From assembly GCA_964464175.1 (NCBI GenBank), contig CAYXFD010000025.1:1-43711 (forward strand): 43,711 bases of DNA. The letters are read 5' to 3'. This document shows, piece after piece, positions 16,003 to 26,205 of this stretch. Both the position numbers and the translations under genes were made by a program. How positions within the stretch are numbered: the stretch's first letter is position 1; each line of letters starts with the position of its first letter. The stretch comes from CAYXFD01 sp964464175. Its GTDB lineage: Bacteria > Cloacimonadota > Cloacimonadia > Cloacimonadales > JAJBBL01. The notes beneath the pieces were generated by a model that saw only the letters and a list, made by a program, of their open reading frames with translations, made no database searches and was not told the DNA's origin.

Positions 16003-19000
16003 CTATTCAAGTAGTGCCGGCAGCTCCCTTGTTGCAGAAAAAGTTCTCAGTATCCGATCAACTTCCCTTTTCCGCATTCCCGGTTTGAGCCGAAGCCGAA
16101 GTGAGTCGAGCAATTGTTCTCTCTTCCCTCTGTCATCCGACATTCTCTCTTCAGGATCAAAGATCACTCCCACCACATAATAGAAGGCAAACTGATGAAT
16201 TTTCCCCGAGAGGTGTATATAGGAAGTGTCCTCAACAAGGTCGAGATATTCATAATCTTCAAGTTCATAGGCACTGGGAGCAGTATTGAGATATATGAAG
16301 TAGCAATCGGGTTCTGACAGTTCTTCGTGAATATTCTCAGTTACCTCATCCCAGGTCAGATAGAGATCGTCTGCAATTATATCTATACTTATGTTCTGGA
16401 CTTGCTTGGGAGGAACGTGAGTTCCGTATCCTTGCAATGTAATCCGGAAAACAGGTTCATTAACCGAGTTATTGTAAACCACAAGAGTATCGAAGACTGT
16501 TCCCACAAACTGAGGGGCAAAACGGACATTAATAGCGAGAGTCTCTTCCGGTTCCAGTTCGATCTGTCTGATAGGATCCTGCAGTTCAAAATAGAGCGGA
16601 TCATCCTCAAACTCAATATTATTGACAATAAGTTCACGGGTACCGCTATTGATAATCATTAAGGGGTAGTATTCCGAAATCTCATTTTTGATTACTCTTC
16701 CCAAATTCACCGGATGATCATCAACCAGATCTATAACCGGTACTCTTTCAATGACCGTGATATAATCCGTTACCTGCAGTGAATCGCTGAGAGTATATTC
16801 GTTTGTAACTTTAAGGCTTACGTTATAAATCCCGGGAGTTTCGTAAATATAGACCGGATTCTGGAGTTCCGATATTCCTCCGTCACCGAAATCCCACTGC
16901 CAGTTTACAAGTTCTCCGTTACCCGGTTCCGACTCATCGGTGAAATGTACAGACAGAGCTTCAAGACCTGAGGTTACATCAGAACTGAACATAGCGATCG
17001 GCGGAATAGGATCGATATCACCGGGGAATACGATTTGAAGATCATCATCAGCCCGAACATCTAAGACCATGGTAATTTCGGTATCTGTCCAATCTTCCGG
17101 ATTGGGATAGAGTGTCCACTCTTCCTCCGGTAGGATCCGGTAATGAACAAACAGGGGTACCAGATTCAGATTATGCACTATCGTAAGATCCGCAGTACTA
17201 AAATTAGTGCCGGAGAGGTGAAAACTCAATCCGGGATTAATGATCTCAGCCCAATCGGGAGCATAATCTGCGAAGGCATGAACATAACCTCCGCTAAGAT
17301 CGGTTATATAGAGTTCAGGAATGACAAAACCGTCGGGGATAGTTACTTGCGGGAGAATCATCTCTACTGTACCGGCGATGACATCGGCGATATCATTATC
17401 GGAACCGCTCACAATTCTGATATTATCGACAGCAGCCGGGGGCTGTTCACCACCGCCGCTGTCATTCTGCCAGCTGAAGATGAGTCGCTTTGTTTCATCT
17501 GCAAGAGAATCGGAGAGATCGATAGTCTCTGATTGCCATTCCGAAGAGTCGTAATAAACTTCTCCGATACTACCGGCAGGTACCGGAGTCCCTGCTGACG
17601 GAGTATAGCCTGTTTCTGTCAGATGAACGGTCATAAAGTCATAATCCTGTTCACCGACACCTTTCCAGTCGAAACGTAGTTTGAAGTCACTGCCGTCTCC
17701 CGGAAAGGATATATCGTGATAGAAATGAACTACCGAGGACGCTGTATTGGTGTAACCATGATCAATGCCGTTGTTGTTACTAATGTAAGCTGACTTTTCA
17801 CCCGTCTGAGAATCTGCATCACCGGTATGCCATTTGTTGGTTTGAGTCCCGTTAACTACCAGCCAATCTTCCCAGTTCTCTTCGAAGCTGATGACAAAGG
17901 GGATGTCAAGAATTCCGGTACCTCTTCCTGTCAGCGGGATCTGATGGACTGCCCGGGATGCCGTGTTATCTTCTATTCTGAGAAGAGCGGTTTTGATCCC
18001 GGTACTTTGCGGTATGAAGCGTACCTGAATATTGGTGCTCTCTGCCGGAGGTATGATAATATCGCTTTCTACACCGAGAAGTTCGAAATGATCAGCATGG
18101 GTTCCCGATATTCCGATACCGTCGAGAAGAATGACCAGATCAGCATCTCCGGTGTTAGTTATCTCGAAGTCTTTTTCCGGGCTGGCTGTATGTTCCTCGA
18201 TCATTCCGAAATTCCATGAAGTAGGGTCAATAGCGAATCCGGGTGTGGTTACATATTCGGAGAGGGTAATGTCATCAATACTGAGATAGTTGGTAGTATT
18301 GGTGCAGATGCCTCTGATCCCAATAACATAAGTATCGGTCTGAGGAGGACTGAACACCGCATTTAATTGCTGATAATCACCGTCTATAACACCGGTCGGG
18401 CTCAATATCTCTATACTCATGGAATCGCTTTCAGCAGCACTTCCCAGCCATATTTCCAGCGAAGCAGAGGAATAATTGGAAGAATTCTGCCGCGCCCAGA
18501 TCTCCAGATCATAAGTTATTGCCTCATTTAGTTCAGCCGGGCGGAAGAGCCAGCAATTACCGTTAGCTGCCAGGGTAATATTGAAATCACCGGTGCGGGG
18601 GGTACGATTGTAACTGGTTGCGGTATTCGCACTCCAATAGCGGGTGTAGCTCCCTATTTCCTGCTGCCAGAAACGGATGTTTTCTGATCCGTGAGCATTA
18701 TCATTTTCAAAGCTGTCTGTATAGGGTATATCGTAAATTGTATAGTCATCCCGGGTGGTGAAACTCCAGATCGGACCGAGCTCTTCTCCGTGGATATTGA
18801 CCGCTTCGATCCGCCAAAAATAGGTGGTTTCCACTTCCATGACTGGAGAATAGGTAGTTCCGGTAACGGTGTCAACCTGAGGCGGAGGAGAAGAATCGCC
18901 GAAATAGACATTATAACTTGTGGGGAGGCCACCATCCAGTCCCGGACTCCAGATCAGGTTAACGGAGAGAGAAGCATTAACGGCAAGATTTGCCGGACTG

Positions 19001-22000
19001 AGATTCAAGAGGGGGGCTGGAGGACCCGAGACAGGGAGAAAATCTCCTTCATCAGCCCCGATGTCGGGTGCAGTTGAATGCCGTTCATCATCATCAAAAT
19101 CGAAGTCTATGCCGCTGATAGGGATAGCATTTCCTTCCACCCGTGTCTCCACATCTTCCCGGACATGGAGATCGTAGGGGTTAGTGATGGCGGCAAAGGG
19201 TACATTTTCGGAAAACGAAGACTGGTCTTTACCAGTATTAGCCGCTTTATAACTATCAAGATCCTCATAGGGGGTGGTGACATGATAACAGATGTTGTGG
19301 TCAGGAGAGGGGATTCCGGCATAATAGATATTGTTATTCGTATCTTCCGAGATATTCGTAAAACCTGATTGAGTTTTCCAAAAGGCTACGGTTCTTCCTT
19401 CGATTCCGGGAGAACTCAGGTTGGAAAAGATATTGTTGAGCAGCCTGTTGGTGGAGCCGCCCGAAATATAAAGGGATGCAGTGGAGTGGTTGCCAGTGGA
19501 GCCGCTGGAGTTCAGGAGTATGCTGTTATAATAGATATTATTCGTAGTTCCGCTTCCAATCTCCAGGGCTCTGATCTGTGGTGAAGCCGACCCGTCTGGA
19601 TTTCGCAGATCATAGATCATGTTGTTAAAGATATTATTTGTTGCCCCTCCGGTGATGGTGATGCCCCTGGTAATTCCGCTTCCTGATCCGGACATTTCCA
19701 GATTATGGATCAGATTGTTATAACTCTGGTTTGTGCTGCCGGAGTTATGATAGATACCATAGATGGTACTTTCATTTGTCAGATCGTGGATCTGATTACC
19801 ATAGATATCATTTGATCCGTAATTGATATAGATCCCGTAGCAGGCACTGCTGCTTGTACCCGTAAATCCGGTAACAGTGTTATTAAACCATTCATTATTA
19901 CCGGAGTGCCCGTATAATCCCCGGAAAGTGCTGCTTGTTTCGGCTCCGGTAATTATGTTATCTGAAATAACGGCATTGCTGCTGGAATTATAAGATGAGG
20001 AGATACCTCTAAACTCAAGACTGGTATTATCTGCCATAGTGATCTGATTGTCTGAGATTACGGTATCTGAACCGTAATAATGCAAGATACCTTGAGCCGT
20101 AACATCCGAGATTACATTTTCCTGCACCAGTATAGTTTGCGACAAGGTAGAAGAACTGGAACTGCTCAGCAAAATCCCCTGATTTACATTTGAAATGTTA
20201 TTATTTTGCAGAGAGAGGTTGCTGTTTGCCCCATTAGATGCCCCGTAAGAATAGATTCCCCGGGTTGCTGTATTCGTCCGGGAAAGAGTAATATTACAGT
20301 TAACTATTGTGTTCCATAGGGCACCGTTACCGCTCAAACCGGCTATCCAGTAACCATAGGTAAGATTGGTTGCTTGCGGCAAATTCGCAATATCAATCCC
20401 GTCAAAAGTGATATAATCACCACCTTCGATCTTTATACCATAACTACTTGCACCCCCTGTCGGGGTAAGCAGTGGATTGGTGCGCTGCCGGGAATCTGAG
20501 CGAAAAATTATCTGATTGGAAGCAGTTCCCTGAACAGTAATCGAGGGAGGATTTTCAGCAAAGATCTCAGCCGCTGCAACCTCAAAAATGACTCCGCCTG
20601 TCCCCACTCCGGCAGCATTCAAATGTCTGATGGCAAGAGTAAAAGATGGAAAATCTCCGCTGCTGCCGATGGTATAAATCCCTGTCAAAGGGGCAGCGTG
20701 GGTGGTGAAACTCCAGACCGGACAGTTCTGAGCACTCCCTTCGTTATTATAGGGGATGATCTGCCAGTAGTAAGTTGTCAGAAAATCGAGCGGATCAGGG
20801 GGAGAATACTCAAGGACATTACCTAAGTCGGTTTCATCCTCGATGTTAGAGGGTGGATAGTCAGTGCCGATATTAATAATGTAACCAGACGGGATACCTC
20901 CATCAGAACCTGGAATCCAGGTCAGTGTGGCAGCGGGTATCACAACAATAGCCTCATCTTCGGGTTCATAAACTAAAGCAGATGACGGCAGCTCCGCTAC
21001 CGGAATAAACTCTCCTTCATCAGCCCCGATGTCAGGGGCGTCCGGATCACGTTCATCTCCGTCAATATCATATTCAACGGCAGCAAGCGGATTGGCATTA
21101 CCCTCTACCCTGGTGGCGATGTAGGTTCTGATGTGAAGATCGTAGGGTGGTACCGTGCTGATAAAAGGTACATTTTCTGTGAAAGAACCCTGATCTTTTC
21201 CCGAATTAGCAGCTTTATAATCATCAAGGGTTTCATAGGGTGTGTCAACATGATAACAGATCAGATGTGAGGAGTCAGGTTCACCAGTATAATAGATATT
21301 CCGGTTACTATCGCTATGAATATTACCGAAACCGGCATTATGTTTCCAGAAACTAACAGTTCTCCCATTAATCCCAGGGTTGCTTTTGTTAACAAAGATA
21401 TTGTTATTGAGTCTAACGGAAGTTCCACTGGAGATATAAAGAGCTGCAGAAGAGAAGCTGTCAACAGAACCTGAGGCGTCCAGATAAACCGAGTTATGGT
21501 AAATATTATGTGTTGTACCGGAAGTAACTCCCAATGCCCTTATCTGTGGAGCAGTAGAGGCGGAGGCATTATTCAGGTCATAGATGAAATTGTTATAAAT
21601 GAGCGTAGTGGAGCGATAACCGCATCTTATTCCGTAAACATATCGGGCGCTTGAAGTATTACCTGTAAGATTATGAATCACATTGTTGTAAGCTGTAATG
21701 TTTATTGATTGGTACGAGCCGGCACTCAGGTCTAATCCGTAAACATTGTAGGAATTAGAGGTCAGTGAATGGATCTGATTGTCCCTGATAAGGTGAGTTC
21801 CGGAAGAGAAATTGATCCCTCTTGCGTCATTGTTACTGGTGACACCGAATATCTGATTGTTATATACTGTCGAACCGGTACTGTGGGCAAAACATCCTGT
21901 GAAAGTCCCGGTGGTCACACCACCACTGATTATGTTGTCATGGATTTCGGTATCCGTACAGCTCACTGTATAGATTCCGGTCAGGTTTGCCGACGAACTG

Positions 22001-25000
22001 GCAGGAAAAGAGATCTCATTCTCATAGATCTGTGGTGAAGTACAGTATCGCAGGTAGATTCCGTATGTAGTTGTATTTGTTATGATATTACCCCGGACAA
22101 CGATACCGGAAGCGGCATTTCTCCCATAATGATAGATGGAATTAGCCGCTTCATCTATGTTATTATCGAGATAACTGATGTCCATATTTGGGGCTCCGCT
22201 CTCATGATTGCTGTATATACCGTAAGATGTTACCGAACGGCTCAGGGTGATGTTACAGTTCTTGATTGTTATGTTCTGACACCCATCTCCGCTCAAACCG
22301 GTGATTTGATAGCCGTACACAAGATTGTCTGCTCCCAGCCGGTTGGTGATGTCAATACCGTCAAATGTTATATGATCACCACCTTCTATCCTGAAACCAA
22401 AACTGTTCGTTCCCCCTAATGGTCTGAGCAAAGGATTGGTTCTCGATTCAGCATCACTTCTGAATAATATCGGGTTATCTTCCGTACCGCTAACGACTAT
22501 CGGAGGAAGTTCTTCGATGAATTCCTCTCCTGAGGCTATAGCAAAAGTAACCCCCCCTTCACCCACACCAGCAGCATTTAAGTGCCTGACTGCAAGAGAA
22601 AGAGTCGGATAATACCCGGTGGAACCAACTGTTTTGATCCCGGTTAACGGTGCATCATGGGTAGTAAAACTCCAAATAGGGCAGTTTTCAGCCTGACCGA
22701 TATTGTTGTAAGGGATTATCTGCCAGTAGTAAGTGGTAAGAAATCCCAGGACCGGTTCATACATGAATACATTTCCGAGATCTAATCCATTAATAATATT
22801 AGTAGGGGGATCAATTCCGTTTCCGTCGGTACCGAAATGTAACAGATAACCGTCAGGTATCCCTCCATCCAGAGAGGCAGTCCAGTTGAGGCTTTGATCC
22901 ATCTCAATGAGAATAGAGCTGTCTTCGGGGCTGTTTAAAACTGCTGCTTCAGGAGCTGCCTGATAAAGCATGAAATCCCCTTCGTCGGCTCCGATATCAG
23001 GTGTTTCGGCATCACGGAGATCATTGTCGAAATCGAAATCGATATCGTCAATAGGAAGAGCGTTACTTTCAATCCTGGTCTGAACATCAGTACGGACATG
23101 AAGGTCATAAGGCTCTACCACACTGACAAAGGGAACATTCTCAGTAAAAGAACCCTGGTCTGTTCCGATGTTGGCATTCTTATAGTCAAGAAGTGATTCG
23201 AAAGGTGTAGTACCGGCATAAGCGATTAGATTCTTAGCTCCCGGGGTTCCGGCATAATAGATATTTCTATCGGAAAATTCTGACATATTGTCAAATCCGG
23301 CGGTTGTTTTCCAGATAGCAGTAACTCTTCCGCTCGCTCCTGTACCGGGGGTACTTTGGTTGGCAAAAATATTGTTCCTCAGGTCAAGAACAGGATTATC
23401 ACTCGTGATGTAGAGACAGGTATTGCCGTAGCTTGTATTTGACCCTCCGGTCTTCAGAAAGACCGAGTTGTAATAGATTTGGATAACGGAACCGCTTAAA
23501 ACCGTGATTCCCCTAACTTGGGGAACTGTAGTGCCGTCAGGATTGATAATGTCATAGATCATATTGTTATGGAGAGTACAGTCAGAACCGGCGACAGTTA
23601 CGCCCGTAGCAGTACGGGAGGATGTAGAAGTACTGGCGATATTGTTAATCCTGTTGCGATAAACATTACACGTTCCGGCAGTTGCAGCAATACTTATCCC
23701 GCCAACATTACTGACTCCGGAGATACTATGCACGTGGTTCTCGTATATCTCAGCATTGCCATATTGAATGAATATTCCAGTTCTCTCATAATTTAGTGTT
23801 CCCGTTACATCTCGTATCTCATTTTCATAAATCTCATAATCCCCCTGATAAACATGAATACCAAAGAAAGCCCGGGTAGTATTATTACCGGAAATATCGT
23901 TTTGGTAGATCTCGGCACCGCCATGTAGAGACCGAACATAAATCCCCCGAAACTCAATCGTATTGCCATCATACATTTCGATAAGATTTTCCCGGATAAT
24001 GGAATTTCTCCCGTATTCCTGATGAATTCCGCGGGAAGTAATATCACTGATGGTGCAGTTTTCAATTAGAATCGCATCAAGGTAATATAGGGTGTTACTG
24101 CTACCTTGCAGGTATATGCCGGTATTAGAATTTTCGATTCTGATGTTGTCTATGTGCAGGTTAGCATTCACAGCACCGGAGATGCCATTGGAGTATATTG
24201 CTCTGGTGTTGGTATTTGATGCCGAGAGAACATACTTACCGTTCTTAACCGTGATATCACGGCATCCTTTGCCGGTGACGGCATTAAGAAAGATCGCATA
24301 TTCCAGTGAGGTCTCACCGTCAGCATTGGCAATATCTATACCATCAAAAGTGTAGCCGATTGCTCCGTCTAACCGGATTGCGGCATCATTCGTGGCAGTT
24401 GTACCCTCAGCCTTGATAACCGGATTTATTCCCTCACCACTCTTCTGAAACAGTATAATCCGGTTTTCAGCTCCACCGCTTGTCAATACGGGAGGGTTTT
24501 CCAGAAAAGCCTGACCTGCCGGGACGTTAAAGATTATTCCACCCAATCCTATACCCGATAGAGGTATTTCAGTATTCAGGAAATTGAAAGCATCTGTGAA
24601 TGAAGTAAAATCACCCGTAGCACTTATCGTATAGACTCCTGACAACCGGGTTGGCGGTGTCCAGGTAAAAGTAGCTCCGTTAACCGGGTAAACAAGATCA
24701 CTCAAAGTACTGCTAGAGGTAACCAGAGAACCTTCTGTTGTGGAACTCCAGTCAGAAGCTGTCATCCGGTTACGGTAATTTGCCGCGGTGTTATGCGGCT
24801 CTCCCCTGAAACCTATCTGAGCATTAAGGGGGGTAGAATTACTGGTCATCGTACCGTAAACATAGACGATATTGTCGCTGCTTTCCTGAAGACGGATCTG
24901 GAAATTGAAACTATCACCTGTAGCCCCTGTTTTACGGTAATTACTCCATTGAACCACCAATTCCCTGTTCGGAGCGGTTCCAACTGTTTCAAGTCTCAAG

Positions 25001-25434
25001 GAAGCACCGCTTTGAGCTGCCAGATTACCGGCTAAGGCTGCGAAACGGGTCACCAGATAGGTTGGGGTAACTGTTGAAGTAGATCCCAAGGGAGCAATTC
25101 GTGAACTGCTCACCATGGATACCGACGGTGAGAGATAAGACATACCGAGGCTAATCCACCCTTCAGGCGAAACAGCTACCCGGTCAAACTCGTAACCGTT
25201 AAAATAGAAACTAAACCCTATCGGAAAACCGACACCTGTTGTGGTAGAACCCCCCAGAGGGGCATCAGGATCAACAAAATACTGATTATCGGTACTTTCA
25301 TTACCGAGAATGTATCCTCCGCTTATTTCCTCATAAGTACCTTCAGAGTAAGAAAAGCCGTAATTGCTCAGGACTTGGGCGGAACAGAGAGATAAGAAAA
25401 GGACAAACAGAAAGGACAAGATAAAAAGTTTCAT
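16003..25434 (-). CDS. Giant exported multimodular beta-helix protein (~3,143 aa)
   Basis: A signal peptide (residues 1-18, ending C-S-A-Q) and a ~240-residue N-terminal beta domain are followed by three homologous modules starting near residues 265, 933 and 1588 (period about 655). Each module has an opening T-x-G-S-x-G-x-x-P-(S/T) strand, a long right-handed parallel beta-helix rich in N-x-I and G-I-Y, and a closing P-D-I-G-A-D-E-G-(D/E)-F motif. A fibronectin-like linker with T-T-Y-Y-W-Q-I-I-P-Y-N-N (T-T-Y-F-W-R in the third copy) then follows. The C-terminal third has jelly-roll/MAM-like domains (~2240-2400, ~2512-2690), an ASPM/HYDIN-like domain (~2405), a PKD domain (~2810-2895, W-Q-W-D-F-G-D-G-G), a second HYDIN-like and an FN3 domain. 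It lacks the sorting domain of its neighbours and ends in a charged helical tail. I chose the ATG at 25434, with GAGGAG seven bases upstream, over the ATG at 25458. Probable surface or matrix protein; ligand unknown. Confidence 0.88.
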   Translation of the reverse strand: MKLFILSFLFVLFLSLCSAQVLSNYGFSYSEGTYEEISGGYILGNESTDNQYFVDPDAPLGGSTTTGVGFPIGFSFYFNGYEFDRVAVSPEGWISLGMSYLSPSVSMVSSSRIAPLGSTSTVTPTYLVTRFAALAGNLAAQSGASLRLETVGTAPNRELVVQWSNYRKTGATGDSFNFQIRLQESSDNIVYVYGTMTSNSTPLNAQIGFRGEPHNTAANYRNRMTASDWSSTTEGSLVTSSSTLSDLVYPVNGATFTWTPPTRLSGVYTISATGDFTSFTDAFNFLNTEIPLSGIGLGGIIFNVPAGQAFLENPPVLTSGGAENRIILFQKSGEGINPVIKAEGTTATNDAAIRLDGAIGYTFDGIDIANADGETSLEYAIFLNAVTGKGCRDITVKNGKYVLSASNTNTRAIYSNGISGAVNANLHIDNIRIENSNTGIYLQGSSNTLYYLDAILIENCTISDITSRGIHQEYGRNSIIRENLIEMYDGNTIEFRGIYVRSLHGGAEIYQNDISGNNTTRAFFGIHVYQGDYEIYENEIRDVTGTLNYERTGIFIQYGNAEIYENHVHSISGVSNVGGISIAATAGTCNVYRNRINNIASTSTSSRTATGVTVAGSDCTLHNNMIYDIINPDGTTVPQVRGITVLSGSVIQIYYNSVFLKTGGSNTSYGNTCLYITSDNPVLDLRNNIFANQSTPGTGASGRVTAIWKTTAGFDNMSEFSDRNIYYAGTPGAKNLIAYAGTTPFESLLDYKNANIGTDQGSFTENVPFVSVVEPYDLHVRTDVQTRIESNALPIDDIDFDFDNDLRDAETPDIGADEGDFMLYQAAPEAAVLNSPEDSSILIEMDQSLNWTASLDGGIPDGYLLHFGTDGNGIDPPTNIINGLDLGNVFMYEPVLGFLTTYYWQIIPYNNIGQAENCPIWSFTTHDAPLTGIKTVGSTGYYPTLSLAVRHLNAAGVGEGGVTFAIASGEEFIEELPPIVVSGTEDNPILFRSDAESRTNPLLRPLGGTNSFGFRIEGGDHITFDGIDITNRLGADNLVYGYQITGLSGDGCQNITIKNCNITLSRSVTSYGIYSNHESGAPNMDISYLDNNIDEAANSIYHYGRNAASGIVVRGNIITNTTTYGIYLRYCTSPQIYENEISFPASSSANLTGIYTVSCTDTEIHDNIISGGVTTGTFTGCFAHSTGSTVYNNQIFGVTSNNDARGINFSSGTHLIRDNQIHSLTSNSYNVYGLDLSAGSYQSINITAYNNVIHNLTGNTSSARYVYGIRCGYRSTTLIYNNFIYDLNNASASTAPQIRALGVTSGTTHNIYHNSVYLDASGSVDSFSSAALYISSGTSVRLNNNIFVNKSNPGINGRTVSFWKHNAGFGNIHSDSNRNIYYTGEPDSSHLICYHVDTPYETLDDYKAANSGKDQGSFTENVPFISTVPPYDLHIRTYIATRVEGNANPLAAVEYDIDGDERDPDAPDIGADEGEFIPVAELPSSALVYEPEDEAIVVIPAATLTWIPGSDGGIPSGYIINIGTDYPPSNIEDETDLGNVLEYSPPDPLDFLTTYYWQIIPYNNEGSAQNCPVWSFTTHAAPLTGIYTIGSSGDFPSFTLAIRHLNAAGVGTGGVIFEVAAAEIFAENPPSITVQGTASNQIIFRSDSRQRTNPLLTPTGGASSYGIKIEGGDYITFDGIDIANLPQATNLTYGYWIAGLSGNGALWNTIVNCNITLSRTNTATRGIYSYGASNGANSNLSLQNNNISNVNQGILLSSSSSSTLSQTILVQENVISDVTAQGILHYYGSDTVISDNQITMADNTSLEFRGISSSYNSSSNAVISDNIITGAETSSTFRGLYGHSGNNEWFNNTVTGFTGTSSSACYGIYINYGSNDIYGNQIHDLTNESTIYGIYHNSGSTNQSYNNLIHNLEMSGSGSGITRGITITGGATNNIFNNMIYDLRNPDGSASPQIRALEIGSGTTNNIYYNSILLNSSGSTGNHSTASLYISGGSTNRLLNNIFSNLSSPGIEGRTVAFWKTQSGFTNISEDTNNNIYYAGIPSPDHNICYHVTTPYEDLDSYKAANTGKDQSSFSENVPFAAITNPYDLHVREDVETRVEGNAIPISGIDFDFDDDERHSTAPDIGADEGDFLPVSGPPAPLLNLSPANLAVNASLSVNLIWSPGLDGGLPTSYNVYFGDSSPPPQVDTVTGTTYSPVMEVETTYFWRIEAVNIHGEELGPIWSFTTRDDYTIYDIPYTDSFENDNAHGSENIRFWQQEIGSYTRYWSANTATSYNRTPRTGDFNITLAANGNCWLFRPAELNEAITYDLEIWARQNSSNYSSASLEIWLGSAAESDSMSIEILSPTGVIDGDYQQLNAVFSPPQTDTYVIGIRGICTNTTNYLSIDDITLSEYVTTPGFAIDPTSWNFGMIEEHTASPEKDFEITNTGDADLVILLDGIGISGTHADHFELLGVESDIIIPPAESTNIQVRFIPQSTGIKTALLRIEDNTASRAVHQIPLTGRGTGILDIPFVISFEENWEDWLVVNGTQTNKWHTGDADSQTGEKSAYISNNNGIDHGYTNTASSVVHFYHDISFPGDGSDFKLRFDWKGVGEQDYDFMTVHLTETGYTPSAGTPVPAGSIGEVYYDSSEWQSETIDLSDSLADETKRLIFSWQNDSGGGEQPPAAVDNIRIVSGSDNDIADVIAGTVEMILPQVTIPDGFVIPELYITDLSGGYVHAFADYAPDWAEIINPGLSFHLSGTNFSTADLTIVHNLNLVPLFVHYRILPEEEWTLYPNPEDWTDTEITMVLDVRADDDLQIVFPGDIDPIPPIAMFSSDVTSGLEALSVHFTDESEPGNGELVNWQWDFGDGGISELQNPVYIYETPGIYNVSLKVTNEYTLSDSLQVTDYITVIERVPVIDLVDDHPVNLGRVIKNEISEYYPLMIINSGTRELIVNNIEFEDDPLYFELQDPIRQIELEPEETLAINVRFAPQFVGTVFDTLVVYNNSVNEPVFRITLQGYGTHVPPKQVQNISIDIIADDLYLTWDEVTENIHEELSEPDCYFIYLNTAPSAYELEDYEYLDLVEDTSYIHLSGKIHQFAFYYVVGVIFDPEERMSDDRGKREQLLDSLRLRLKPGMRKREVDRILRTFSATRELPALLE

Positions 25435-25467
25435 GATAATTCTCCTCAATAAAGACATTTAAAAATC

Positions 25468-25497
25468 AATTCACGAAATGTATTTAACTTTTGTCAA
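25468..25497 (-). promoter_or_regulatory. Probable promoter of the giant beta-helix gene
   Basis: On the minus strand a consensus TTGACA (25497-25492) is followed after 18 bases by TGAATT (25473-25468). The expected start near 25461 leaves a ~27-base leader with GAGGAG before the chosen ATG, which supports that start. Confidence 0.5.
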
Positions 25498-25846
25498 TAC
25501 CTTTCTTTCATTCTCAGAGCTTTCTTATATTCTCTTATCGATATACGTTAGCTATTGGATATTCACTGGGTTTTTATTGATCGGTCAGATGTTTCTGATA
25601 GTTTTTCAGAAAGAGAATGGCGGTTTGACCCCATCTTTTGAGAACAAAAAGGGCTGATTCAAAATCCCTCGATTCTTTTGATTTCTGCTTTCTGCACAGT
25701 TTAGCAGAACGGTATTTCTCTGTCTCTTTTTTCTCTCTTAAAAATCTCGCAATCTGCCAGCTTATCATTGAAGTAGCATAGCGCTTTTAAGACTGCTTTT
25801 TTAAGAATTAATCACCTCTCTTATCTATGAGGTATATTAGCAGGAT

Positions 25847-25900
25847 AGCAGGGAGAAAAACCACAGTCGGCTCTCTGAGACTGTGGTTTTTCTCCCCGCT
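25847..25900. terminator. Very stable bidirectional terminator without an obvious gene
   Basis: The core is AAAAACCACAGTC, loop GGCTCTCTGA, GACTGTGGTTTTT. The stem continues outward with GGGAG/CTCCC and AGC/GCT, giving 21 of 22 paired bases, and with one bulge can extend to CAGG/CCTG. The A and T runs inside the stem make it read as an intrinsic terminator on either strand. Confidence 0.8.
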
Positions 25901-26147
25901 ATACCTGAAATATACTCCGGTTTGAGCAAGAATGATCCTGTTGTTAAGAGAGAGAAAGAGGCTGTTCATAGACAAATGAAGCAATAAGTAGTTTTGTCCG
26001 CTTTGATAGTCTAAAGAAGGGGCTGCTTTATCATTTTCCCGGGTATTTTGATGTTCAGACAGTGGAATAGAGTCCTTTTGGGGCGGCAGGCAGGTAAAGA
26101 AGCAAACTTTCTCGAGATAAAGAGCAGAAAATAAAAATGTAAAAATC

Positions 26148-26178
26148 TTGACATTATTATTGTGACCCGTCGTATAAT
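26148..26178 (+). promoter_or_regulatory. Promoter of M28 peptidase paralogue 2
   Basis: TTGACA (26148-26153) and TATAAT (26173-26178) are both exact consensus hexamers, but the spacer is 19 bases, two longer than optimal. AAGGAGG (26189-26195) is a strong ribosome site before the ATG at 26206. Confidence 0.7.
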
Positions 26179-26205
26179 TCCGTACAGCAAGGAGGTTAAT
26201 CGATC

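Larger units (their letters stand above)
25435..26205. other. Gene-free divergent region with a strong orphan terminator
   Basis: It lies between the starts of two divergent genes. It holds a promoter for each and a very strong bidirectional terminator in the middle (25847-25900) that serves neither gene. A 64-codon minus-strand frame (25574-25768) is rich in Lys and Arg but has no ribosome site. A small RNA or an unrecognised short gene is possible. Confidence 0.5.

Noticed and set aside
16003..25434. Frameshift loss of a sorting domain from the giant protein
   Set aside because: The stop is followed 25 bases later by a strong terminator, and no sorting-domain sequence remains in any frame between them.
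25574..25768. 64-codon basic minus-strand open frame
   Set aside because: No Shine-Dalgarno sequence before the ATG and no family pattern; kept only as a possibility in the intergenic entry.
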